From Parageobacillus sp. KH3-4 (lineage in GTDB: Bacteria > Bacillota > Bacilli > Bacillales > Anoxybacillaceae): a stretch of DNA of 64,000 nt. The notes beneath the pieces are model-generated. The model worked only from the letters and a program-made list of their open reading frames with translations, searched no databases and was not told where the DNA came from. The translations under genes were made by a program, and so were the position numbers. The stretch lies in assembly GCF_022846435.1 (NCBI RefSeq), contig NZ_AP025627.1, forward strand, positions 2,142,001 to 2,206,000, read 5' to 3'. Shown here piece after piece: positions 25,188 through 33,860 of the stretch (position 1 is its first letter; every line of letters starts with the position of its first letter).

Positions 25188-26534
25188 TCATGCCAATTCA
25201 CTGATAACTCCCTCCACCACATCCAACGCTTCCGCTAACTGCTCATCGGTAATCACAAGCGGTGTTAATAGGCGAATGACGTTGCTGTATATGCCGGCGC
25301 TCATGACAATGACACCGCGCTGATGGCATTCTTGCAAAATTGCCGCGGTCAATTCTTTATTCGGCGCCTTTGTCTCAGAATCCTTCACAAATTCAACTGC
25401 CACCATTGCTCCAAGTCCACGCACATCACCAACCGTTTCGTATTTTTCTTGGAGCTGTCTGAATCGGTTCATTACCGTTTGCCCGATGGCATTCGCACGC
25501 TCGACTAGCTGTTCTTGTCGCAGCATATCAATGACTTGCAATGCCGCGACACAACCAAGTGGGCTGCCTCCATACGTTCCCCCGATTTCCCCAGGGTTCG
25601 GCGCATCCATTACTTCTGCTCTTCCGGTAACCGCACTGATTGGTACACCTGCGCCAATGGATTTCGACATCGTTATTAAATCTGGCACCACAGCAAAATG
25701 TTCCATAGCAAACATCTTTCCAGTTCGTCCAAATCCTGTTTGGATTTCGTCTGCTATAAATAGAATACCATATTTTTCACAAATTTGTTTTACTCCTTGC
25801 ACAAACGTTTTCGACGGCACAATAAAGCCGCCTTCCCCTTGTACTGGCTCCATAATAATCGCTGCTACTTCTTCTGCTGGGACTTCGGATACAAAGAAGT
25901 CTTCCAAACGTCTTAAAATCTCTGCATCTAGTTCTTCGTCTGTCATGCCAGATGGCTTGCGGTAATAATATGGATACGGCATTTTGTACGTATCTGGGGC
26001 AAATGGGCCAAATCCAAATTTATATGGTTTGACTTTGCTTGTGAGCGACATCGCAAGAAGTGTACGTCCGTGAAATCCTCTTTCAAAGGAGATAATCGCT
26101 TTCCTTCCTGTATATTTCCGGGCAATTTTAATAGCGTTTTCGACCGCTTCCGCTCCGCTATTTAAGAAAAAGGTTTTTTTATGATGAGTGCCTGGAGTAA
26201 TTTCATTTAATTTTTCTGCTAATTGAATATACGGCTCATACATCATCACATGGAAGCAAGGATGAATATATTGGTCAACTTGAGCCTTAATCGCTTCCAC
26301 CACTTTCGGCGGGCAGTGGCCGACATTGAGGCTTCCAATCGCCCCGGCAAGATCAATAAACGTGTTTCCGTCGACATCCGTTAAGAGCGCCCCTTCCCCT
26401 TTGGCCGCAAACGTAGATAATGTATTAAACGGTCCCCGAGGAACATTCTGTTCTTTTTTTCTGAGTAATTCTGTCGCTTTTGGTCCCGGGATCGTTGTTT
26501 TTAACTGTATAAATTTTTTTGCTTCCGTCTTCAT
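25188..26534 (-). CDS. gabT: 4-aminobutyrate aminotransferase
   Basis: A 448-residue class III aminotransferase that converts GABA and 2-oxoglutarate to succinate semialdehyde and glutamate. The PLP lysine is in LITMSKSIGAGVPISAV, the PLP aspartate in [16 protein letters not shown], and FLNSGAEAVENAIKIARKYT and FHGRTLLAMSLT match GabT enzymes of Bacillaceae closely. The ATG follows GGAGGGAG. It is divergent from the sigma-54 activator gene, with a -24/-12 promoter in the 143-bp gap, as in the gabT-gabR arrangement described in the B. cereus group. Confidence 0.92.
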   Translation of the reverse strand: MKTEAKKFIQLKTTIPGPKATELLRKKEQNVPRGPFNTLSTFAAKGEGALLTDVDGNTFIDLAGAIGSLNVGHCPPKVVEAIKAQVDQYIHPCFHVMMYEPYIQLAEKLNEITPGTHHKKTFFLNSGAEAVENAIKIARKYTGRKAIISFERGFHGRTLLAMSLTSKVKPYKFGFGPFAPDTYKMPYPYYYRKPSGMTDEELDAEILRRLEDFFVSEVPAEEVAAIIMEPVQGEGGFIVPSKTFVQGVKQICEKYGILFIADEIQTGFGRTGKMFAMEHFAVVPDLITMSKSIGAGVPISAVTGRAEVMDAPNPGEIGGTYGGSPLGCVAALQVIDMLRQEQLVERANAIGQTVMNRFRQLQEKYETVGDVRGLGAMVAVEFVKDSETKAPNKELTAAILQECHQRGVIVMSAGIYSNVIRLLTPLVITDEQLAEALDVVEGVISELA

Positions 26535-26575
26535 CTATTTCTCCCTCCATCGCTTTGTATTCACTTGCTTATAGA

Positions 26576-26591
26576 TGCAAAAAACATGCCA
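26576..26591 (-). promoter_or_regulatory. Sigma-54 (-24/-12) promoter of gabT
   Basis: On the minus strand TGGCATGTTTTTTGCA matches the consensus TGGCACN5TTGCA closely, with GG and GC ten bases apart. It lies 42 bp before the gabT start. A single half of the palindromic activator motif (TTTTTTTGAATAATT) lies about 40 bp further upstream. Confidence 0.85.
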
Positions 26592-26677
26592 AAGGCGTTA
26601 TGAGAAAGAAAAAGGGATTTTACGTTTTTTTGAATAATTAATAATGTAAGTTCTGATAAACAGCTGGGAGGGAGAGC

Positions 26678-28072
26678 ATGCGAAGTGCAACGGATGTGTT
26701 GGAATTAGAGTTAGGTGCCATATTAAAATCTTCTAACGATAATATTGTCATTACAGACGGAAACGGAATGGTTCTCCGCGCCAGCCCCAACTGTCTTTCC
26801 ATTTATGGAAAAGAAGTTTCTTATCTTATTGGAAAGTCCGTATATCAATTAGAAAAAGAAAATATATTTTCCCCTTCTGTGACAGCCAAAGTGCTAAAGG
26901 AGAAAAAAGAAGTTCAAATCATGCAGCGAACACCAACTGGCCGTGTCGTCATGGCAACTGGCGTACCTGTATTCGATAAACAAAACAACATTATCCGCGT
27001 GATTAGTTTTTCGCATGATTTAACAGAGTTGGAGCGTCTAAAAGAAGACTATGAAAAACTAAGAATGCAGATGGAACATTATCAAATCGAAATGGAAGAA
27101 TTAAAACATGAAAACATTATAATCCAAAGCAAGGTCATGCAGCGTATTTGGAAGCTAGTGCATCGGGTTGCTAAATCAGACGCAACGGTTCTTTTTCTTG
27201 GCGAGTCCGGAGTCGGAAAAAATGTATTTGCCCGTGCCCTCCATCAAAACAGTCCGAGACGAAACCAGCCATTTATCGAAGTGAATTGCAGCGCGATTCC
27301 TGAATCGCTATTTGAATCGGAAATGTTTGGATATGAAAAAGGATCGTTTACCGGTGCACAAAAAACCGGGAAGCCAGGGCTGATCGAATTAGCCGATAAG
27401 GGGACTCTTTTTCTTGATGAAATTGGCGAACTCCCACTTTCGATGCAAGCGAAGCTGCTAAAAGTGTTACAAGAGAAAAAAGTAACACGCGTTGGGGGAA
27501 TTAAAGAAAGAACGATTGACTTTCGCCTTATTGCCTCGACAAATCAGAACTTAGAGGAAATGATGAAGCAGGGGAAATTCCGGCAAGATTTATTTTATCG
27601 TTTGCATGTTATTCCGATTTACGTACCTGCTTTGCGTGAGAGAAAAGAAGACATTTTCATGTTAGCACAATATTTTTTAGAAAAATTCAACCAAAAATAT
27701 CATATGGATAAATATTTTCATCCAGCCATTGTTGACCATCTCGTCGATTATGATTGGCCTGGCAATGTACGAGAATTAGAAAATATGATGGAAAGGTTAG
27801 TCATTACCTCCGAAACAAAAGCCATTTATCCTGAATATCTCCCTTTTTCTATCCAAAAGCACCCCCAATCTACACGATCTAATCAATGGTTAGAAAAAGA
27901 GAAAGAACCCGCTACACTTAAAGAAGCGATTGAACAGGTAGAACGGCAATGGCTCTTGCGCGCAGCAAAACAATGTAAAACAACTTATGAAATGGCAGAT
28001 TATCTTGGAATTAGTCAGCCAACCGTGGTGAGAAAACTAAAAAAATACGGCATCAATTCAAAAGTGGATTAA
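26678..28072 (+). CDS. Sigma-54-dependent activator, PAS-AAA-HTH (GabR/RocR type)
   Basis: A 464-residue activator. Residues 10-120 form a PAS domain ([18 protein letters not shown], then VISFSHDL), followed by a short coiled coil. The AAA+ domain has Walker A GESGVGKN at 175-182, the sigma-54 contact loop GSFTGA at 222-227, and Walker [12 protein letters not shown] TyrR-like helix-turn-helix, [20 protein letters not shown], ends the protein. The start has GGGAGGGAGAGC before it. It sits between three operons with -24/-12 promoters, which makes it their likely activator, with a small molecule such as GABA or a guanidino acid sensed through the PAS domain. In the B. cereus group an activator of this kind called GabR controls gabT. 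Confidence 0.92.
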   Translation: MRSATDVLELELGAILKSSNDNIVITDGNGMVLRASPNCLSIYGKEVSYLIGKSVYQLEKENIFSPSVTAKVLKEKKEVQIMQRTPTGRVVMATGVPVFDKQNNIIRVISFSHDLTELERLKEDYEKLRMQMEHYQIEMEELKHENIIIQSKVMQRIWKLVHRVAKSDATVLFLGESGVGKNVFARALHQNSPRRNQPFIEVNCSAIPESLFESEMFGYEKGSFTGAQKTGKPGLIELADKGTLFLDEIGELPLSMQAKLLKVLQEKKVTRVGGIKERTIDFRLIASTNQNLEEMMKQGKFRQDLFYRLHVIPIYVPALRERKEDIFMLAQYFLEKFNQKYHMDKYFHPAIVDHLVDYDWPGNVRELENMMERLVITSETKAIYPEYLPFSIQKHPQSTRSNQWLEKEKEPATLKEAIEQVERQWLLRAAKQCKTTYEMADYLGISQPTVVRKLKKYGINSKVD

Positions 28073-28091
28073 AATCCATTTTTGAATTGAT
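28052..28091 (+). terminator. Terminator of the activator gene, built from activator-site palindromes
   Basis: Two 19-nt arms (28052-28070 and 28073-28091) are complementary except at one position, and a T-rich run (TTTTTTATTTTT) follows. The structure spans the activator's stop codon. Each arm also contains a copy of the AATTCA-N4-TGAATT motif, so the element may act both as RNA and as DNA site. Confidence 0.6.
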
Positions 28092-28118
28092 TTTTTATTT
28101 TTCATTCACTTTTGAATT
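28055..28118. promoter_or_regulatory. Cluster of palindromic upstream activator sites
   Basis: Three copies of the motif: AATTCA-N4-TGGATT (28055-28070), AATCCA-N4-TGAATT (28073-28088) and CATTCA-N4-TGAATT (28103-28118). The last two have centres 30 bp apart, close to three helical turns. They lie 40-105 bp upstream of the -24/-12 promoter at 28158. Confidence 0.6.
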
Positions 28119-28157
28119 CATTCATCGTATTTTTTGGCAAAAACCTCTATTCTTTTT

Positions 28158-28173
28158 TGGCACACTTTTTGCA
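28158..28173 (+). promoter_or_regulatory. Sigma-54 (-24/-12) promoter of the ureohydrolase operon
   Basis: TGGCACACTTTTTGCA is a consensus -24/-12 element, with GG and GC ten bases apart. The expected start near 28184 leaves a leader of about 29 nt that holds the AAGGAGG ribosome binding site. Confidence 0.92.
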
Positions 28174-28212
28174 TTTTATAAACAGCAGAATATTTTTTAA
28201 GGAGGTTTTTAC

Positions 28213-29187
28213 ATGTATAAGCCAAAAGATTCATCCCAATCTCCCCGCTTTTGCGGAGTTCGAACATTTATGCGTTTAGAAAATATCAAAACAACAGACA
28301 ACGTTGATTTTGTTATACTCGGTGTGCCATTTGATACTGCCGCTTCCAACCGAACCGGGCAGCGGTATGGCCCGCAACATATTCGAAATTTTTCCGTATT
28401 GCTTCGCCCTTACAATCCAGATATGGATATTAATATCTTTGAATATTGTTCTGGAGTAGATTATGGGGATATTGACGTCATTCCAGGAAACGCGCTGCGA
28501 ACGTACGACAATATCGTAAAAGAGCTGCTGCCATTGCTGAAGAAAAACATCGTTCCGATTATTATGGGCGGCGATCATTCGATTACATTAGGAAACTTGC
28601 GGGCATTTTATGAACGCTTTGGTCCAGTGGCGCTTGTTCATTTTGACTCCCACGGAGATACTTGGGATCATTACTATGGTGAAAAATATATGCATGGCAC
28701 GCCATTCCGCCGTGCTGTCGAAGAAGGATTGCTAGATGTTGATCATTCCATTCAAATCGGCATGCGCGGGCCGCTTTACAGCGCGGATGATATAGAAGAT
28801 GCGCGGCGGCTTGGTTTTGAAGTGATTACCATGAAGGAAGTTCGGCAAATTGGATTTTCTGAAGTAATGAAACGCATTCACAAACGTGCAGGTGATAAAC
28901 CTGTTTTCGTTTCCTATGATATCGACTTTGTTGATCCTGCGTTTGCTCCCGGCACCGGCACACCGGAAGTGGGAGGGCCAACCAGCTATGAAGCACTGGA
29001 ATATGTAAGAGGACTCGATGGGCTAAACATTGTCGGATTTGACCTCGTTGAAGTATTGCCTTCTTACGATAGCGGAGAAATTACAGCAGTGCTAGCATCT
29101 GCCATTATATATGAGATGATCACGCTGGTTGCTTTAAAGAAAAGGCGATCGCTGCAAAAAAACTTATCTGCAACAACAACGCAATGA
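28213..29187 (+). CDS. Ureohydrolase (agmatinase/guanidinobutyrase family)
   Basis: A 324-residue binuclear manganese hydrolase of the arginase superfamily. All six metal ligands are in place: H122 (MGGDHS), D145, H147 and D149 (HFDSHGD), and D236 and D238 (SYDIDF). The loop FAPGTGTPEVGG is the agmatinase/guanidino-acid signature, as opposed to arginase. Position 146 is Ser and 148 Gly, where SpeB-type agmatinases have DAHTD. Such enzymes release urea from a guanidino compound. With GabT and urease nearby, 4-guanidinobutyrate giving GABA and urea is the best guess; agmatine, 3-guanidinopropionate or guanidine are alternatives. First gene of a sigma-54 operon. Confidence 0.85.
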   Translation: MYKPKDSSQSPRFCGVRTFMRLENIKTTDNVDFVILGVPFDTAASNRTGQRYGPQHIRNFSVLLRPYNPDMDINIFEYCSGVDYGDIDVIPGNALRTYDNIVKELLPLLKKNIVPIIMGGDHSITLGNLRAFYERFGPVALVHFDSHGDTWDHYYGEKYMHGTPFRRAVEEGLLDVDHSIQIGMRGPLYSADDIEDARRLGFEVITMKEVRQIGFSEVMKRIHKRAGDKPVFVSYDIDFVDPAFAPGTGTPEVGGPTSYEALEYVRGLDGLNIVGFDLVEVLPSYDSGEITAVLASAIIYEMITLVALKKRRSLQKNLSATTTQ

Positions 29188-29216
29188 GAGCATCTCACTA
29201 AAAGGAGCGTCCTTTT

Positions 29217-30668
29217 ATGTCCAATTACCATGTGTATATAAACGGTACATGGCATATAGGAAACGGAGAAAAAAGATCGATTATCAATCCTTCCAACGAA
29301 AAAGTCATCACAGAAATTAATGAAGCGTCCTTGCAACAAACATGGGAAGCGGTCGAAGCCGCCCGTCATGCTTTCCGATACACAAATTGGCCGGCGAATC
29401 CAAGTAATCGAATTTCCTTTCTTCGTCAATTAGCAGATCTGCTAGAGAAAAACACGGAAAAATTTGCTTATATAGAGACGATCAATACGGGAAAACCGAT
29501 CCGTGAGTCACGTCTCGATGTGAGCGATTCTGTACAATGCCTTCGTTATTATGCCGACTTTCTCGAACAACGAACCATTACAGAAAAGAAAATGGCTGAT
29601 GGAACAACAAGCAAAATCATCGAAGAACCAATCGGAGTTTGCGCACTCATTGTTCCTTGGAATTTCCCGCTTTTATTGGGGATATGGAAAATCGCACCTG
29701 CGCTCGCTGCAGGAAATACCATCGTTTTTAAACCATCAGAATTAACCCCATTATCTTTACTAGAACTAACCAAACTTATCGATTCCATCGGTCTTCCGCC
29801 GGGAGTGTTTAATCTTGTTCCAGGGGGCGGTTCTCCTGTTGGGGAAACATTGGTGACACATCCTCATGTAGAAAAAATATCCTTTACCGGCGGAACCAAA
29901 ACAGGGCGATGGATTTACGAACAATGCGCTGGCAGCTTCAAACGGGTTTCCCTGGAACTCGGCGGAAAATCTCCGCTTCTCGTTTTCGAAGATGCTGATC
30001 TGGATAACGCTGTAGAGTGGGCGATGTTTGCTTCTTTTTTAAATCAAGGAGAAGTGTGTGTCGCCGCTTCGCGAATTCTTGTCCATGAACATCTTTATGA
30101 TTCATTGATAGATAAACTGATAAAAAGACTAGATTCCCTTCGCATCGGAGATCCTTTAGACAAAAAAACGGAGATGGGGCCATTAATCAGTTCCTCTCAT
30201 TTAGAAAAAGTAGAAACATATATCCAACTCGGATTGCAAGAAGGAGCTGTCCTGCTCCGAGGCGGCGAACGCATCAAAAAACAAGGATATTACCTCTCCC
30301 CCGCCGTTTTTGTCCATGTTCACCAAGACATGCGCATCGTGCAAGAAGAAATCTTTGGTCCTGTCATTACCGTACAACGCTTCAACAATGATAAAGAAGC
30401 AATCGAATTGGCAAATGATACAGTATATGGGCTGGCAGCTGGCATATTCACCCGCAATCTCGAACGGGCAGAACAAATCGCCAGAAAGCTGAGAGCAGGA
30501 ACGATTTGGATTAACAGTTATCACACCCCTTATGTCGATGCGCCTTGGGGCGGCTTTAAACAAAGCGGAATCGGCAGGGAGCTTGGCCTACAAGGATTCA
30601 CCGCTTTTACGGAAACAAAACACGTGAATATAAGCGAAAATGGAAAACCACTCGGGTGGTATCAATAA
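29217..30668 (+). CDS. Aldehyde dehydrogenase (betaine- or aminoaldehyde type)
   Basis: A 483-residue NAD-dependent dehydrogenase. The segments VPWNFPLLLGIWKIAPALAAG, ISFTGGTKTGRWI, the base glutamate in VSLELGGKSPLLV and the catalytic cysteine in FLNQGEVCVAASR are intact. The C terminus has PWGGFKQSGIGRELG. It resembles GbsA/KauB-type enzymes that oxidise betaine aldehyde, aminobutyraldehyde or guanidinobutyraldehyde. Placed 29 bp after the ureohydrolase, an activity making 4-guanidinobutyrate from its aldehyde would fit, but so would oxidation of the semialdehyde formed downstream. Confidence 0.88.
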   Translation: MSNYHVYINGTWHIGNGEKRSIINPSNEKVITEINEASLQQTWEAVEAARHAFRYTNWPANPSNRISFLRQLADLLEKNTEKFAYIETINTGKPIRESRLDVSDSVQCLRYYADFLEQRTITEKKMADGTTSKIIEEPIGVCALIVPWNFPLLLGIWKIAPALAAGNTIVFKPSELTPLSLLELTKLIDSIGLPPGVFNLVPGGGSPVGETLVTHPHVEKISFTGGTKTGRWIYEQCAGSFKRVSLELGGKSPLLVFEDADLDNAVEWAMFASFLNQGEVCVAASRILVHEHLYDSLIDKLIKRLDSLRIGDPLDKKTEMGPLISSSHLEKVETYIQLGLQEGAVLLRGGERIKKQGYYLSPAVFVHVHQDMRIVQEEIFGPVITVQRFNNDKEAIELANDTVYGLAAGIFTRNLERAEQIARKLRAGTIWINSYHTPYVDAPWGGFKQSGIGRELGLQGFTAFTETKHVNISENGKPLGWYQ

Positions 30669-30672
30669 CGTT

Positions 30673-30699
30673 TCGATTTCGTCCTTGCGGCGAAATCGA
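30673..30699 (+). repeat. Intra-operon hairpin before the permease gene
   Basis: TCGATTTCG and CGAAATCGA form a 9-bp perfect stem with a 9-nt loop, five bases after the dehydrogenase stop. No U-run follows, so message processing or stability is the likely role. Confidence 0.5.
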
Positions 30700-30753
30700 T
30701 GTATATTTAAATTATTCTGAATATTATAAATTTTAAGTAAGGAGGAGCTGTTG

Positions 30754-32130
30754 ATGGCAAAATGGACAGAACGTTTTGGGCATGATGATATTCGACCAAC
30801 ACCGATGAACGAACGGAGCATGAATTTTTTTAGCACCTTTACTCTTTGGATTGCTGCAAACGTCGTCATTACTACCGTGATGACAGGCATGATGTTCGTT
30901 CCCGATATTTCCTTTTCCAGTGCAATGCTTGCGATTATTGTCGGCTCCGCGATCGGCGCCGTTCCGCTCGCTCTTACCGGAAACATCGGCATTCGAACCG
31001 GGCTCCCCACCATGGTTATCACTAGAGCCGCTTTCGGACAAAAAGGAGCAATCCTTCCAGCCCTTGTCAATACGATTATTTTAATTGGCTGGAGCTGGAT
31101 TCAAGCGTATATGGCTGGCCTTAGCCTTAATTATGCGGTTCATCACGCTACGGGATACAGCAATATTAATTTATTTGTGATTTTAACCGAACTGCTTGTC
31201 GTCATTATTACGATTTTCGGCCACCGCGGGGTAGAACGAATCGAAAAATATATATCGATCGCAATGTTGCTTTTATCCTTTCTCGTTTTTTATAAAATTT
31301 TTACGACGTATCACATCTCCACACTATTAGAAATGAAAGTAAGCAAACATCCATCGATCACAATGATCGTCGCTTTTGATATCGTCGTTGCGACAGCGTT
31401 TTCCTGGATGTCGACCGTTTGCGATTTTAACCGAAACTGCCAATCGGAAAAAAGCGGATTTTGGGGAACCTACTTTGGTTATCTCGTTGCTTCGATTGTA
31501 GCGATGGGGCTCGGTGCTGTCGTCAGTGGGTTTAGCATTGCTTCCAACATGGAACGAACATATGACCCTACTATTCTCCTTGCCGCTTACGGATTTGGCT
31601 TGATCGCATCCATTGTCGTCTTCTTTTCTGTACTATCTACCAACGTCATGGCATTATATAGTGCGACGATGTCCTTTATGAACGTCTTCCCGCGCGCAGG
31701 ATTTTGGAAGCCGACATTGATCATGGGAATCATTTGTACCCTCGGCGCCTTGTTAAAAGAAACTCTCATGTCCCATTTCTTTAATTTTATTATGCTCATT
31801 GCCACACTGTTCATTCCTGTATTCGCCATTGTTCTCGTCGATTACTTTTTGATCAAAAGAGGAATATATGATGCGGAAGATATTCTTTTTGATACAAAAG
31901 GACGGTATCAGTACCAAAAAGGAGTTAATATGGCCGCATATGCGGCGTATATCATCGGTGCCGTTTTCGCCTATTGCTTTACGTACGTTCGTCCGCTTGC
32001 GATCGGTTCGACCATGTTAACGTTTTTCTTATCGGGAGCAGGCTATTGGGGATTGATGAAAATCACAAAACAAACATCGAGCAGAGCACATACCGTGGAA
32101 CTCGAAGCCCCGACTAGCATGGAGGGATAA
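30754..32130 (+). CDS. NCS1-family permease (cytosine/purine/allantoin type)
   Basis: A 458-residue transporter with about twelve membrane spans. The N terminus ERFGHDDIRPTPMNERSMNF and the following TLWIAANVVITTVMTG are typical of NCS1 nucleobase:cation symporters such as CodB. The ATG at 30754 is eight bases after GGAGG. Typical substrates are cytosine, hydantoin, allantoin, thiamine precursors or related small nitrogen compounds. In this operon it presumably brings in the compound degraded by the flanking enzymes. I cannot name the substrate. Confidence 0.85.
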   Translation: MAKWTERFGHDDIRPTPMNERSMNFFSTFTLWIAANVVITTVMTGMMFVPDISFSSAMLAIIVGSAIGAVPLALTGNIGIRTGLPTMVITRAAFGQKGAILPALVNTIILIGWSWIQAYMAGLSLNYAVHHATGYSNINLFVILTELLVVIITIFGHRGVERIEKYISIAMLLLSFLVFYKIFTTYHISTLLEMKVSKHPSITMIVAFDIVVATAFSWMSTVCDFNRNCQSEKSGFWGTYFGYLVASIVAMGLGAVVSGFSIASNMERTYDPTILLAAYGFGLIASIVVFFSVLSTNVMALYSATMSFMNVFPRAGFWKPTLIMGIICTLGALLKETLMSHFFNFIMLIATLFIPVFAIVLVDYFLIKRGIYDAEDILFDTKGRYQYQKGVNMAAYAAYIIGAVFAYCFTYVRPLAIGSTMLTFFLSGAGYWGLMKITKQTSSRAHTVELEAPTSMEG

Positions 32131-32133
32131 TTT

Positions 32134-32946
32134 ATGGCAATATCGTATGAAATAGCACTGGCACAAATGACGCCGGCAAATGGCCATATTTCTGGCAATC
32201 TCGCAAAAATGGAAGCCATCGCAAACGAATGCAAACAAAAATTTCCCGGTGTTCGCCTTCTCCTGTTCCCGGAACTTTGTACCGCTGGTTACGTTTTGTC
32301 CAAAACGCTTAAAGACGTTGCCCAAGCATGGGATGGCTTTATATTTCAGCGAATGAGCCGGCTTGCGCAAAAACTTCAATTATATATTGCTTACGGATAC
32401 GTCGAAAAAGATGACAAGATAAATCTCTATAACTCTCTCATCCTGATTCATCCGAGCGGGCAATGTGTAGGGAATTATCGAAAAGTCCATTTAACCCCGT
32501 TAGAAAAAGCGTGGTTTACTCCCGGGTCCAAACCAGTACTAGTAGATACAGAACTCGGCTGCATCGGTTTGATGATTTGCTGGGACTTAGCTTTTCCAGA
32601 ACTAGCAAGGCATCTGGCGGCTCGCGGAGCCGAGCTTCTTCTTGTTCCATGTGCATGGGAGTCCCCGTTTCACGAACCTTTTCAAAAATTTGCAATGGCA
32701 CGCGCGATTGATAATACCGTCTATGTCGCCGCATGCAACCAAGTAGGCCGGTCTTTTCCTTTCCATTTCTTTGGTTTATCCTCTATTTATGGGCCAGATG
32801 GAAACGAAATCGCCACCGCCAACATGGATGATCAAGAAGAGATCATACGGGCAACCATAGACAAACACTGGCGCCGGGAATTAAAGCAAACCTTTTACAC
32901 AATGATGAACGAGCGGCGAACAGATATTTTCCAAGGAGTGGAATAG
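32134..32946 (+). CDS. Carbon-nitrogen hydrolase (nitrilase superfamily)
   Basis: A 270-residue amidase of the nitrilase superfamily. The catalytic triad is visible as the glutamate in LLLFPELCTAGYV, the lysine in NYRKVHLTP and the cysteine in IGLMICWDLAFPE. Members include N-carbamoyl amino acid amidohydrolases, N-carbamoylputrescine amidase and omega-amidases, which all hydrolyse C-N amide bonds. It follows the permease by three bases and is surely cotranscribed. The substrate is unknown; a carbamoyl or amide intermediate of guanidino or ureide breakdown is plausible. Confidence 0.87.
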   Translation: MAISYEIALAQMTPANGHISGNLAKMEAIANECKQKFPGVRLLLFPELCTAGYVLSKTLKDVAQAWDGFIFQRMSRLAQKLQLYIAYGYVEKDDKINLYNSLILIHPSGQCVGNYRKVHLTPLEKAWFTPGSKPVLVDTELGCIGLMICWDLAFPELARHLAARGAELLLVPCAWESPFHEPFQKFAMARAIDNTVYVAACNQVGRSFPFHFFGLSSIYGPDGNEIATANMDDQEEIIRATIDKHWRRELKQTFYTMMNERRTDIFQGVE

Positions 32947-32948
32947 AC

Positions 32949-33602
32949 ATGAATATCAAAAAAATCGTGGATCTATCGATGCCCATTACTGCACAAACCC
33001 CGGTTTACCCCGGAGATCCAAAACCGCATATCGAACCGGCGGCAACATTCGCACAAAACGGCTACCATGTCAGCCGCCTTGTTCTCGGTTCGCATACCGG
33101 CACACATGTGGACGCACCCTTTCATTTCCGCGAAGATGGCCTGCGAATCGATGAGGTTCCGTTGACGTATTTTCTCGGCAAAGGGATTGTCATCGATGTG
33201 ACGGGAAAAAACGACGGCGAGGCGATTACATTAAGTGATGTCAAACATTACTTGCCGCAACTGGAACCGGGAATGATTGCCCTGTTTCACACTGGTTGGT
33301 CCCAATATGCGGGAACGGAGCGTTATTTTCGCCACCCGCACATTGCCATCGACGTCATCCGGGCAATGTTGGAACAAGGAATCCGCACATTTTTTATCGA
33401 TGCGTTAAACATTGATCCGCCTGACGGCTCTTCCTTCCCGGCACACGAAGCGATTACCGCTGCAAATGGAGTGATCGGGGAAAATTTTACGAACTTCGAT
33501 AAAATTGACTTTACTGACCCATATATTATTGCGCTCCCCCTTTATTTGCCGGGATGTGACGGCTCGCCGGTAAGAGCGGTGGCAGCGGAATTGGATTTAT
33601 GA
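32949..33602 (+). CDS. Cyclase-family metal-dependent hydrolase (arylformamidase-like)
   Basis: A 217-residue protein of the cyclase/KynB family. The metal-binding motif GSHTGTHVDAPFHF is intact, and MALFHTGWS-type segments (IALFHTGWSQY) and IDALNIDPPDG follow as in the family. Relatives hydrolyse N-formylkynurenine or isatin. It starts two bases after the nitrilase-type gene and closes the sigma-54 operon. Tryptophan-derived substrates seem unlikely because no other kynurenine genes are near, so a small cyclic amide or formamide is the more general inference. Confidence 0.85.
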   Translation: MNIKKIVDLSMPITAQTPVYPGDPKPHIEPAATFAQNGYHVSRLVLGSHTGTHVDAPFHFREDGLRIDEVPLTYFLGKGIVIDVTGKNDGEAITLSDVKHYLPQLEPGMIALFHTGWSQYAGTERYFRHPHIAIDVIRAMLEQGIRTFFIDALNIDPPDGSSFPAHEAITAANGVIGENFTNFDKIDFTDPYIIALPLYLPGCDGSPVRAVAAELDL

Positions 33603-33647
33603 TATTAAAGCCGCGAACGTTTTGTTCATTGGTTAAGAAAGTGGGCA

Positions 33648-33677
33648 AACCTCTCTTGTCTTTCATGATGAGAGGTT
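33648..33677 (+). terminator. Possible terminator of the ureohydrolase operon
   Basis: AACCTCTC and GAGAGGTT form an 8-bp stem with a 14-nt loop, 45 bp after the last gene. The following sequence is only mildly T-rich, so termination may be partial. Confidence 0.4.
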
Positions 33678-33860
33678 CATATTCAATTTGTTGAATGGTG
33701 CATCACCCTTACATTAATAAAGAAAAAACACGTTCTTCTTCATCACTAGCGCCGTCCTACACATTTTTGGTCGCACTAGACCTTTTTTATGAACAGACCA
33801 AGATCCCTTTATTCTTGTATGACAAATTTAAGTATAATTACCACAAGGAGTGCTAGAGAC

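Noticed and set aside
28174-28212. A guanidine riboswitch in front of the ureohydrolase operon
   Set aside because: The leader after the predicted start point is only about 29 nt, too short for any known guanidine riboswitch class, and no conserved core was seen.
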